DNA of 64,000 bases from Nocardia higoensis NBRC 100133 (GTDB taxonomy: Bacteria > Actinomycetota > Actinomycetes > Mycobacteriales > Mycobacteriaceae). The position numbers and the translations under genes were made by a program. Positions within the stretch are counted from its first letter, which is position 1; each line of letters begins with the position of its first letter. Positions 56,071-64,000 of this stretch are shown in pieces. The stretch spans positions 95,425 through 159,424 of the forward strand of contig NZ_BAGA01000065.1 of assembly GCF_000308595.1 (NCBI RefSeq). The letters are read 5' to 3'. A model generated the notes under the pieces. That model saw only the letters and a list, made by a program, of their open reading frames with translations, did no database searches and had not been told where the DNA came from.

Positions 56071-56852
56071 AGCGGATCCTTGCTCACGCCCGCGAACGAG
56101 TACGGCGGCCAGGGCCCGGTCAATTCCAGCCGGATACCGGGAAAGCGTTCGCTCTGGGCGGCCACAGCGGCCGCGAACGCGTCGGCGCGATCGTCGTCGA
56201 CGAGATAGCTGCCGTTGAGCACCATCCACTCCCCGGTGCGACTCAGCGCGGGATCGGTGGCCGGTTGCCGCCGTCCCGCCGCGGCCTCCCGGACCAGCGT
56301 CTCGTGGATCTGCTCGACGTGCTCGGCGGTCTGCTGCTCGACGGTGTCCTGCGCGCTCAACTGTGCCCGGCGGCGGAGCAGATACGCGGTGCCGGTGCCG
56401 CCGCTGTCGGGCGCGGCCGCCCGGGCGACGGCGCCGATCAGTGCGTCACGGTCGCCATAACCTTTGACTCCCCATTCGGTGCGGCCCGCCACCAGTGCCA
56501 GTGCCGCCTCGAAATCCGTTCGCCGTTCCTCGAGCAACTCACGCACACGGTCGTCGTCCAGGAAGACCGTCGCCAACCGCATCGGCACGACCGGTCCACG
56601 TCGCGCCGCCGCCGACACCACCGCATCGTGCGCGCGCGCCACGCCTTCCAGCCAATCCAGATCCTCCAGGTTCCGGCGCAACGGCTGCTCGCCGAAGACC
56701 GCGAGGGGCACCGAACCGACCACCGCCGTCAGTGGTCCGGCTTCGATTCTGCGCAACGCTTCCCCGGCGACGCCGGTCGCCCCGTCGAGGACCTCGCCGA
56801 CGGTCGTGGTGTCGGCGACGGTGTAGAGCCAGATCCCCTCGTCACCGGTCAC
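56067..56852 (-). CDS. gvpL: Gas vesicle protein GvpL (GvpF/L family)
   Basis: 261 residues, GTG start overlapping gvpJ by 4 bases. GvpF/L family: an N-terminal GIWLYTVADTTTVGEVLDG domain, a central AHDAVVSAAARRGPVVPMRLATVFLDDDRVRELLEE, and C-terminal WMVLNGSYLVDDDRADAF. Named L by its position after gvpJ as in Streptomyces clusters. GvpF/L proteins bind the shell protein during assembly. Confidence 0.9.
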   Translation of the reverse strand: MTGDEGIWLYTVADTTTVGEVLDGATGVAGEALRRIEAGPLTAVVGSVPLAVFGEQPLRRNLEDLDWLEGVARAHDAVVSAAARRGPVVPMRLATVFLDDDRVRELLEERRTDFEAALALVAGRTEWGVKGYGDRDALIGAVARAAAPDSGGTGTAYLLRRRAQLSAQDTVEQQTAEHVEQIHETLVREAAAGRRQPATDPALSRTGEWMVLNGSYLVDDDRADAFAAAVAAQSERFPGIRLELTGPWPPYSFAGVSKDPL

Positions 56853-57235
56853 GACCGCTCGTCCTCCGTTTCGGCGGTGATTTCGGCGGGTGCGTCCACA
56901 CCGAGAGCTCCTTCCAGCCGCGCGATCCGCTCGCGCAGTTCCCGGTTCTCCAGTTCCAGATCATGATCGCGCCGTTCCAGCGTGTGCGCCTTGCTGTTCA
57001 GCCACGGATCGGTCTCCCACCAATCGATGCCCACTGCCTTCGCGGTCTCCAGCGACGCCACCACCAGGCGCAATTTGATCGTGAGCAGTTCGATGTCGAG
57101 CAGGTTCACCTGGATGTCGCCGGCGATCACCAGCCCTTTGTCCAGTACCCGTTCGAGGATGTCGCCGAGATTCGTCGACTGATGGCCGCCCCCGTAGGGC
57201 TGCGGCGAGGACGGCGTCCCCCCGGCCACTGTCAT
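56849..57235 (-). CDS. gvpJ: Gas vesicle protein GvpJ (GvpA-related)
   Basis: 128 residues. The GvpA-like core spans residues 21-70 (TNLGDILERVLDKGLVIAGDIQVNLLDIELLTIKLRLVVAS), followed by a charged coiled-coil (TLERRDHDLELENRELRERIARLE). Probably part of the conical tips or nucleation complex. Overlaps gvpO and gvpL by 4 bases each. Confidence 0.92.
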   Translation of the reverse strand: MTVAGGTPSSPQPYGGGHQSTNLGDILERVLDKGLVIAGDIQVNLLDIELLTIKLRLVVASLETAKAVGIDWWETDPWLNSKAHTLERRDHDLELENRELRERIARLEGALGVDAPAEITAETEDERS

Positions 57236-57558
57236 GACCGACCCCCTCCGATATCGGTGCTGCCGCGGCTGTAGCGGCGGGTCCGGTGATAGGCCAGCAG
57301 ATTGCCGTCCAAGTCGATCTCCACTTCGTAGAGTGCGAGCATGTCCGACGACGAGGGAATGCGCTGGTCCTCCAGGACCTCGATCTCCACCCTCCACCCG
57401 TCCTCGGTCGGCGTCATGGAAGTCGTGCCCTCCAATTGCTTGGCGATCAGAGAGCGCAATTGTTCGCTCGCCGCGGCAGCCGCCTCGGCCGGGGTGGCCG
57501 CGAGCGGGGCGCCGCGCTCCGGGGCTTCGTCTGCCGGCTCGCGGGTCACCTCGATCAC
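57232..57558 (-). CDS. gvpO: Gas vesicle protein GvpO
   Basis: 108 residues from GTG 57558 (GTGA overlap with gvpG); GTG 57549 is an alternative with better Shine-Dalgarno spacing. GvpO domain: SMTPTEDGWRVEIEVLEDQRIPSSSDMLALYEVEIDLDGNLLAYHRTRRYSRG. In Streptomyces gvpO leads the cluster; here it sits between gvpG and gvpJ. Confidence 0.88.
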   Translation of the reverse strand: MIEVTREPADEAPERGAPLAATPAEAAAAASEQLRSLIAKQLEGTTSMTPTEDGWRVEIEVLEDQRIPSSSDMLALYEVEIDLDGNLLAYHRTRRYSRGSTDIGGGRS

Positions 57559-57812
57559 TCCTCTCCGGCGGGCGGACCCGTCGATCCGGGCGGCCGGATC
57601 AACCGGTCGAGCACCCGCTGCTGCGCGAGACGCCGCTCCTCGTCGGACAGTTCGCCCGCGGCCGCGGCCTCGTCGATCGCCTCGATCTCGCGGCGGATCT
57701 TCGCCGGGTCGTTCAGTTCGTGCTCGACCCGTTCCTGGATCACCTCGCCCAGCCACAGCACTCCGCGCACCGGGGCGAGCGGCAGCATCAACAGCGACGA
57801 CACCAGCCCCAT
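57555..57812 (-). CDS. gvpG: Gas vesicle protein GvpG
   Basis: 85 residues, GGAGGG upstream inside gvpF. GvpG pattern: LMLPLAPVRGVLWLGEVIQERVEHELNDPAKIRREIEAIDEA ... LSDEERRLAQQRVLDRL. Helical accessory factor. Confidence 0.93.
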   Translation of the reverse strand: MGLVSSLLMLPLAPVRGVLWLGEVIQERVEHELNDPAKIRREIEAIDEAAAAGELSDEERRLAQQRVLDRLIRPPGSTGPPAGEE

Positions 57813-57815
57813 GGC

Positions 57816-58574
57816 TCAGCCCTCCGGTTCCGGCGCGGCGACGAAGTCGTAGGCCGCCATCGGGCCGAGCAGGCTCAGCTCCACGCGGCCGTCCCACTCC
57901 TCGGCCAGCTCTGTCAATTTCTGCTCGAGTTCGCCCTGGCGCTCCAGCTCGATCAGGACCGCGACGTGCACCGCCTCCTCCTCGTGCGTCGGCGGCCGCA
58001 GGTTGACCAGCGGGTCGAGGTCGTCGAGCGCGCCGACCACCCGATCGGTGTCGGCGGCCCGGCGCTGCTCGATCGCGTTGTTGATCATCTCGCCGAGCGC
58101 GATACGTTCGTTGCGCGTCGCGTCCTCGGGCTTGTCGCGGATCTCCGCGCGCAGCCGCTGCACCTCGGGATCGCTTTCGAGCAATTCGCGCAGGATGGCC
58201 TTCTCGACATACCGCCCCCGGATCACGAACTGCGCGCGGCCCTCCAGTTCGCCCAGCGCGGTACGCAACGTGTCCTCATGGGACTTCAGCAGCTCCTCCT
58301 GCACCGCGTCCGCATCGGTCAGGACCGCGCCGAAGCGCAACGGCAGCACCGGCGCGACGGCGGCCGAGCCGTCGAGCAGGCGCGCGTGCGCGGTGAGATC
58401 GTCCGGGGTGCCCAGCGGTCGACCGATCGGAACCTCGCTGACCAGCGCGGCAACGTCGCCCTGCCGCACCACGGTGATCCGGCCAGGGGGATCGCCCACA
58501 CCGGTCGCGTGATCTTCCGGCTCTACATCGCCGGGCACGATGCCGTACACGTACATCGCCGTCTCGCCGGGCAT
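57816..58574 (-). CDS. gvpF: Gas vesicle protein GvpF (GvpF/L family)
   Basis: 252 residues from ATG 58574, overlapping gvpA by one base of its stop. GvpF/L features: MYVYGIVPGDVEP, DLTAHARLLDGSAAVAPVLPLRFGAVL, GRAQFVIRGRYVEKAILRELL and a C-terminal VELSLLGPMAAYDFV. Expected to act as a GvpA-binding assembly factor. Confidence 0.93.
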   Translation of the reverse strand: MPGETAMYVYGIVPGDVEPEDHATGVGDPPGRITVVRQGDVAALVSEVPIGRPLGTPDDLTAHARLLDGSAAVAPVLPLRFGAVLTDADAVQEELLKSHEDTLRTALGELEGRAQFVIRGRYVEKAILRELLESDPEVQRLRAEIRDKPEDATRNERIALGEMINNAIEQRRAADTDRVVGALDDLDPLVNLRPPTHEEEAVHVAVLIELERQGELEQKLTELAEEWDGRVELSLLGPMAAYDFVAAPEPEG

Positions 58575-58978
58575 CAGTGACCCCTCTCTCGCGGCCGCGA
58601 TGCCCGCTGGCGCTTGTCCTCCACCTCGTCGAGCAGGCCCATCACCTTTTCGCCCGCGGCTTCGATCGCGCCTTTGGTCTTGTGCTTGGCGCCGCCCGAC
58701 ACGGCGTCGCCGACCAGATCGGGCAGGCCCTTCGCATCGCTCTCGGAGATGTCGAGCCGATCGACCGCCTGCGCGAAACGCAGGTAGGTGTCGACGCTGG
58801 CCACCACGACCCTCGCGTCGATGGTGATCAGTTCGATGCCGACCAGCGACACCCGCACGAAGGCATCGATGACCAGTCCCTTGTCCAGGATCGTGTCGAC
58901 CACATCGGCCAGACTGGACGAGTTCGGCCGTGCCATCGTGCCTGCCCCGCCCCGGCCCCCCGCGGGTTCGATCGTCAT
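58574..58978 (-). CDS. gvpA: Major gas vesicle shell protein GvpA, extended C-terminus
   Basis: 134 residues; typical GvpA is about 70-80. Residues 19-75 are a canonical Gvp[54 protein letters not shown]. Residues 76-134 form a polar tail ([21 protein letters not shown] ... [12 protein letters not shown]) that is not part of the rib-forming core. ATG 58978 overlaps the preceding stop; an internal ATG at residue 15 is possible. It is the only full shell-type protein in the cluster, beside the related J and S. Confidence 0.92.
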   Translation of the reverse strand: MTIEPAGGRGGAGTMARPNSSSLADVVDTILDKGLVIDAFVRVSLVGIELITIDARVVVASVDTYLRFAQAVDRLDISESDAKGLPDLVGDAVSGGAKHKTKGAIEAAGEKVMGLLDEVEDKRQRASRPRERGH

Positions 58979-60240
58979 GTCGATTCATCTCCTCGATCGG
59001 CGCCTCGACGTTCGGATCCGGCCCGTCGCCGGGCCGGCTTGCGGCGTGGCGCGGATCGCTCCGAATTCTCGGCGGACTCGGTGTTCTCGTTCTCGGCGGC
59101 TCTGTTCCTGCGCGCCGAGCGCCCGGTCGCGGGCTTCGCGCCGGACTCCTCCTCCTCCTCCGGGGCCTCCTCGTCGACGGCGTTCTCGGCGACTACCTTC
59201 TTGTCGCGGATCTCCCCGTGCCAGCCCTGCACGTCGTCGGGATGCAATATGGTCTCGGTCATGACGTGGCGCTGGAAGTGCTTCAGTTCCAAGCGTGTTC
59301 GTCTTCCTGCGGCGCGCCACAGATTGGCGGTCTTCTCGAACACCCCGACCGGGTGGTACTCGAGCACCATGATGATGCGGGTCAACTCCGGGGCGAGTTC
59401 GTGGAAGGTCACCGCGCCGTCGATATAGCCTTTCTGGCCCTTCGACCGCCAGACGATCCGCTCGAACGGGACCTGCTCGACGATGGTCGATTCCCAGCTG
59501 CGCCGCGACCAGAACACCTTGCCGGTCCAGGTCAGCTTCTCGTCGGAAACCTGCTCGACCTGTTCGACCTTCTTCATGAACTTCGGAAAATCCGCGAACT
59601 GAGTCCATTGGTCGTAGGCCAGCCGGACCGGCACCCCGACATCGATCTGCTCGACGATATTCGTCAGCTTCAATTTCTTGCCGCCGCTGCCCTTACCCTT
59701 GCCGCCGAGCAGCGAGTCCTTCGCGTTCTGCAGCGTGTCCTTGACGTTGTGGCCGAGATGCGCCATGCCGGCACTCATCGCCGCCTTCATCGGTGACGCA
59801 CCACCGGCGAGCTTCTCCACGCCGGTCACAGCCGCCAGCAGATTGCCGCCGCCGCCCTCGGCGTAATCGTGCAGCCGGTCGGCGGTCCCCGCCACCTTGT
59901 CGGTGACTCCGCTGAGCGCCCGCTCGGCCACCGTGCCCGCCAGACTCTGCAGCGACTGCTGCAACTGTGCGGCCGGTGTGAGCTCTTCGACCTTCTCCGC
60001 CGTCGACGACGCGGCGCGGCGCGCCTGCCCCGTGGTCGACGACGCCGCCCGGCGTGCCTGTCCGGTCGTGGACGAGGCGGCGCGGCGTGCCTGTCCCGTG
60101 CCGGACGAGGCCGCGCGGCGTGCCTGTCCGGCGGTCGCGGTTGCGGCCTTGCCCGCCTGCCGGGTGACCGTGGTGGCGGCCCGGCGGGCGGCGCCCGCGG
60201 TACCTGAACCGGACCGATCGCCGACTGTTCCCTTCGCCAT
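58975..60240 (-). CDS. SRPBCC-domain protein of gas vesicle operon, N-terminal 11-residue repeats
   Basis: 421 residues from ATG 60240 (GGGAGG upstream). Four near-perfect repeats [11 protein letters not shown] occupy residues 38-81. A helical linker follows, then an SRPBCC/polyketide-cyclase-like domain (about 200-345: [31 protein letters not shown] ... [16 protein letters not shown]). The C-terminal third is Glu- then Arg-rich ([26 protein letters not shown]). SRPBCC proteins bind hydrophobic ligands; its role in gas vesicles is unknown. Overlaps gvpA by 4 bases. Confidence 0.85.
   Translation of the reverse strand: MAKGTVGDRSGSGTAGAARRAATTVTRQAGKAATATAGQARRAASSGTGQARRAASSTTGQARRAASSTTGQARRAASSTAEKVEELTPAAQLQQSLQSLAGTVAERALSGVTDKVAGTADRLHDYAEGGGGNLLAAVTGVEKLAGGASPMKAAMSAGMAHLGHNVKDTLQNAKDSLLGGKGKGSGGKKLKLTNIVEQIDVGVPVRLAYDQWTQFADFPKFMKKVEQVEQVSDEKLTWTGKVFWSRRSWESTIVEQVPFERIVWRSKGQKGYIDGAVTFHELAPELTRIIMVLEYHPVGVFEKTANLWRAAGRRTRLELKHFQRHVMTETILHPDDVQGWHGEIRDKKVVAENAVDEEAPEEEEESGAKPATGRSARRNRAAENENTESAENSERSAPRRKPARRRAGSERRGADRGDEST
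59998..60129 (-). repeat. Four 33-bp coding repeats in SRPBCC gene
   Basis: Four consecutive 33-base units encode GQARRAASS plus two variable residues (GT, TT, TT, TA). Silent differences between units show they are not a very recent expansion. Copy number could vary between strains. Confidence 0.75.
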
Positions 60241-60245
60241 TGCCC

Positions 60246-61013
60246 TCACCTCCCGGTCCGGCGCACGGGCGCGCGATCGGCGGTGTCGGCGTCGGCCCGC
60301 ACGCGGCGTGCGGAGGAGCCGGAACGACCGCCGGAACCCGCGCTCTCGGTTCCGCGTGACCTGCTCGTCCGGGTCCGCGACGTCGCGGCGGCTCGTGGCC
60401 GGCCACGGGGGCGGACGCGCCGGGCCGGTTCGTCGTCGGTGGTGTCGCGCGCGGACTCCTCGTCCTCGTCCTCGTTTTCCGTCTCGTCGGTCTCGTCGTC
60501 CTCCGGTTCCGTCTCGTCCTCGGGCTCCGTTTCGTCCTCCGCCTCGTCGTCGAATTCCGCCTCGTCGTCCGCGTAGCCCTCGTCGTCTTCAGCGGCCTCT
60601 TCGTCGTCGGTGTCGTCGTACTCGTCCCGGTCTTCGAAATCACCGTCGTCGCTGCGCTCTTCATCGACCTCGTCCTCGTCGAGATCGTCGGCGTACTCGT
60701 CCTCGGGCAGATCCTCTCTCGATCCCGTCGACGGCTGTCGCAGTCGCGCGTTGAGGGCGTCCACCCGGTTCGCCGCGGCATTGACCGCCGCCGCCCGGAC
60801 CGCACCGGCCAACTCACCCCGGACCGCCTCGGTGACCTTGGCCAGCTCCGAGGACGACTCCATCAGCGAACCGCCGCGTTTGAGCAACTCCCGCGCCTGG
60901 GACTGCCTGCTCAGTCCCGCACCCGCCAGCGCCAATGCAAACCGCATCTTGCGGGTGCGGCCGAGGACATACCCGACGCCCACACCGATCGCCAGTCTCG
61001 CGCCACCCTTCAT
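60246..61013 (-). CDS. Membrane-anchored highly acidic protein leading the gas vesicle operon
   Basis: 255 residues from ATG 61013 (AAGGAG upstream). A hydrophobic N-terminus (LAIGVGVGYVLGRTRKMRFALALAGAGLS) may insert into the membrane. Residues 45-95 are helical. Residues 100-195 are almost wholly Asp/Glu (DDLDEDEVDEERSDDGDFED), and 198-255 are Arg/Ser/Thr-rich. Ends 5 bases before the SRPBCC start, so it is the first operon gene. No known domain. Confidence 0.75.
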   Translation of the reverse strand: MKGGARLAIGVGVGYVLGRTRKMRFALALAGAGLSRQSQARELLKRGGSLMESSSELAKVTEAVRGELAGAVRAAAVNAAANRVDALNARLRQPSTGSREDLPEDEYADDLDEDEVDEERSDDGDFEDRDEYDDTDDEEAAEDDEGYADDEAEFDDEAEDETEPEDETEPEDDETDETENEDEDEESARDTTDDEPARRVRPRGRPRAAATSRTRTSRSRGTESAGSGGRSGSSARRVRADADTADRAPVRRTGR

Positions 61014-61443
61014 CACCACTCCTTGCCTGCCGTCGACGGCGATGCACCGCTTCCAGCGCAAGGGTCGGCAGCGTATCGATATGCCCCGAATGTGGGCTAC
61101 ACCAGATTCTCGTCGGCAAACTCGATTTGCGGTCGGAATTTCATCGGACCGTTCCTGATTTCTCGAGTCGCGAAATCGCTACCGCCACCGGCGGCCTGTG
61201 ACAATTCGCTTCCAAGATCAAATATTTCGATCAGAACGCCAGCGGTAGCTGTGTTTCGCAATATGAATTATCCAGCCGTTACCGAATTCCGATGAGAAGA
61301 ACGTTCAGCTCATCGCCGCCGCAGCAGCGCCGACAGTAGGCATGGATGTAACCGGCCGAAGGTTGGCTTGTCCTTACTGTGACAGTCGCCGCGCCGACGT
61401 GCCGTGAGCGGCAGTCGGGCTGCCTACCCGGAAAGGAAAGATC
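61014..61443. other. Divergent region between gas vesicle operon and 55-residue gene
   Basis: 430 bases with no supported gene. It is more AT-rich than its surroundings (around 61190-61300), consistent with promoters for both directions. ACTGT-G-ACAGT (61376-61386) is a perfect short palindrome upstream of the plus-strand small gene. No sigma-factor consensus was confidently placed. Confidence 0.45.
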
Positions 61444-61611
61444 ATGCCGTTGCCGAAGCGGACACCGAACACCAAGCGGGTCTGGCGAGTGCCCGGCGCG
61501 CGTCCGGAAGTGATGCGGCGCGTAGCGGCGGCCTTGCAGCAGCCCGAACTCGACGACGCCGACCTCTCGGCGCAACCCCGGACGGAAGCCGACGCTCACG
61601 TATCCGTGTGA
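61444..61611 (+). CDS. Small basic protein, 55 residues, unknown
   Basis: ATG 61444 follows a strong GGAAAGGAAAG Shine-Dalgarno. The product begins MPLPKRTPNTKRVWRVPGA and continues PEVMRRVAAALQQPELDDADL: a basic N-terminal half, an amphipathic helix, an acidic end. No family is recognised. It lies between the gas vesicle operon and the converging small-protein pair. Confidence 0.5.
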   Translation: MPLPKRTPNTKRVWRVPGARPEVMRRVAAALQQPELDDADLSAQPRTEADAHVSV

Positions 61612-61723
61612 TCCGAGCCTGCCGCGTCGACGAGCGGGAAACGCTCGGGCGATCGAATGCGGAGGAAGCGCCGGCGAGCGCGCTCCGCACCGCCGGAACA
61701 ACGCAGTGAGCGGATCCGGGCCA

Positions 61724-61885
61724 TCAGTGCGGGTACTCGGAGAAGAACTGCTGCAACAGCGGCGCCACCAGTTCGAACCCCATCCGGGTGATCGTGACGG
61801 CGGCATTGCCGCCGTGCATGAGGGCGAAGCCGAGCCAGTCCCGATTGTCGATGGCGAATTGCAGCAGGGGGTCGGTGTCGTTCAC
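61724..61885 (-). CDS. Small protein B (53 residues), paralog of upstream gene
   Basis: GTG 61885 with GAGGAG eight to nine bases upstream. The product contains DPLLQFAIDNRDWLGFALM, then GGNAAVTITRMGFELVAPLL and QQFFSEYPH. It aligns without gaps over most of its length with the 52-residue protein encoded just upstream: shared NRD, G, GN-A, I-R-G-E and PLLQ positions. Mostly one or two amphipathic/hydrophobic helices, no signal peptide. Function and family unknown to me; membrane association or oligomerisation is plausible. Confidence 0.6.
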   Translation of the reverse strand: MNDTDPLLQFAIDNRDWLGFALMHGGNAAVTITRMGFELVAPLLQQFFSEYPH

Positions 61886-61897
61886 GGGTGCTCCTCT

Positions 61898-61909
61898 GCA
61901 TCCGGATGC
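61898..61909. repeat. Palindrome in leader of small protein B
   Basis: GCATCCGGATGC is a perfect 12-bp palindrome just before the ribosome site. The transcript reads CGGATGCAGAGGA, matching CGGATGCAAAGGA in front of the paralogous gene, so the leader was duplicated with the gene. Confidence 0.5.
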
Positions 61910-61937
61910 TGCCGGGCGGCCGAACGAGCCGCTCGGG

Positions 61938-62096
61938 CTACTGGGCGAAGTACGGCTGGAGCAGCGGCGGCAGAACTTCCAGACCCCACCTGACGATCGA
62001 CAGTGCCTCGTTGCCGAGGTTGATGACGACGTATCCGATCAGATCGCGGTTCTGCTCGGCCAGGTCCTGCAGGGGCTCGATGATGTTGTGGAACAT
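61938..62096 (-). CDS. Small protein A (52 residues), first of tandem paralogs
   Basis: ATG 62096 with AAAGGA nine bases upstream. Segments: EPLQDLAEQNRDLIGYVVINLGNEA, then LSIVRWGLEVLPPLLQPYFAQ. Clear paralog of the 53-residue product that follows after 52 bases; shared residues include NRD-x2-G, GN-x-A, I-x-R-x-G-x-E and PLLQ. Codon usage is normal for the genome. It is transcribed away from argG. Unknown function. Confidence 0.6.
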   Translation of the reverse strand: MFHNIIEPLQDLAEQNRDLIGYVVINLGNEALSIVRWGLEVLPPLLQPYFAQ

Positions 62097-62111
62097 GGGC
62101 CGGGTCCTTTG

Positions 62112-62126
62112 CATCCGCCGCGGATG
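62112..62126. repeat. Palindrome in leader of small protein A
   Basis: CATCCG-CCG-CGGATG is an inverted repeat directly upstream of the ribosome site of small protein A. It corresponds to the palindrome at 61898-61909 before its paralog. Confidence 0.5.
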
Positions 62127-62284
62127 GGTCAGGCTTTCGTGGAGGAGTCCAGGCTTTCACAGGCCCCGGGCGCGGCCAAGCCTGCCGAGTATCGAGACGG
62201 TGCCTACAGTGATGACGAAACCGTCTCGACCGAGGCGTCCGGATGTGATCCGCGCCGAGATGACCACCCCGGTTATGTATGGGC

Positions 62285-62314
62285 TTGCATAGTCGTGCAT
62301 AATCATTTGCATAA
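62285..62314 (+). promoter_or_regulatory. ARG-box-like operator/promoter of argG
   Basis: TTGCATAGTCGTGCATAATC followed by ATTTGCATAA is nearly identical to the box at argC; TGCAT and ATGCA half-sites recur. CATAAT (62297-62302) is a good -10. The start codon of argG is about 100 bases downstream, so unlike argC there is a leader. The 62097-62284 stretch upstream, between the small genes and this box, shows no gene. Confidence 0.75.
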
Positions 62315-62412
62315 GGGTGCAGGGTTCCTGACCTGCGCGCCGGCGCGACCGGCAGACCGCCGCAAGACGGTCGAGACCACCACTCATACAACACCTAGGG
62401 AGCACTGAAGAC

Positions 62413-63615
<1,203 letters not shown>

Positions 63616-63626
63616 TCCGACGCTGT

Positions 63627-63663
63627 CGACGAGGGCCGGTGCTGTGCGCGCCGGCCCTCGTCG
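63627..63663. terminator. Hairpin after argG
   Basis: A perfect 13-bp stem CGACGAGGGCCGG (63627-63639) with its complement (63651-63663) and an 11-base loop, 12 bases after the argG stop. No T-tract. It may reduce read-through into argH. Confidence 0.65.
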
Positions 63664-63729
63664 GCGCGCTCGGGGGCCGCGCCTGATGCGCGCCGCGCGC
63701 CCCGGCTACGGTGGGATCGACGCAGGTGA

Positions 63730-64000
<271 letters not shown>

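Overview
The window is a GC-rich actinobacterial chromosome segment, most likely Nocardia or a close relative in the Corynebacteriales. Evidence: a strong third-position G/C bias, frequent GTG starts and ATGA/GTGA stop-start overlaps. From memory, the backbone order matches the Mycobacterium tuberculosis Rv1632c-Rv1659 neighbourhood: DUF402, uvrB, a Usp protein, uvrA, infC-rpmI-rplT, a TrmH/TsnR methyltransferase, pheS-pheT, argC-J-B-D-F-R-G-H. The genus is inference. No rRNA, tRNA, insertion sequence or CRISPR array was seen.

Layout. 0-5.8 kb: end of a secreted Ig-like protein, DUF402 protein, uvrB, a VOC protein divergent from an AraC regulator, a universal stress protein. 5.8-14.5 kb: a HelD/HelR-type RNA polymerase-recycling ATPase, a PAS-PAS-GGDEF diguanylate cyclase, an orphan ketosynthase, and a DevS/DevR-like (DosS/DosR) pair flanking a ribosome-hibernation-factor-like protein. 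14.6-25.7 kb: uvrA with a long basic tail, a tandem pair of micropeptide genes, a DinB/DUF1844 pair, then infC-rpmI-rplT-methyltransferase-pheS-pheT, with a probable AUC start and a terminator-like hairpin in the infC leader.

25.7-43.6 kb is an accessory block between pheT and argC. It carries several damaged genes (ABM monooxygenase with a short N-terminus, 5'-truncated SDR, epoxide hydrolase lacking its middle, frameshifted antiporter remnant). It also carries PadR, TetR, MerR, HxlR and WYL regulators, several with clear palindromic operators, plus ppc, an F420-type Ddn-like protein, a D-serine-dehydratase-like enzyme, a HEAT/MerR pair and an Rpf-type muralytic protein.

43.6-49.6 kb: argCJBDFR, tightly coupled. 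Near-identical ARG-box-like sequences precede argC and argG, so both units are probably controlled by the local ArgR. 49.6-62.4 kb is a second accessory insertion separating argR from argG: DUF305 lipoprotein, GntR regulator, carotenoid desaturase-like protein, NCS1 transporter with hydantoin racemase, a complete-looking actinobacterial gas vesicle operon on the minus strand (acidic membrane protein, SRPBCC protein, gvpA-F-G-O-J-L-S-K), and three small genes. Two of these small genes (52 and 53 codons) are clear tandem paralogs of unknown function. argG and the start of argH close the window.

The most novel-looking items are the two unrelated pairs of tandem small-protein genes (18.08-18.30 kb and 61.72-62.10 kb), the hibernation-factor gene nested in the DevS/DevR locus, and the gas vesicle operon with an unusually long GvpA and two extra leading genes.
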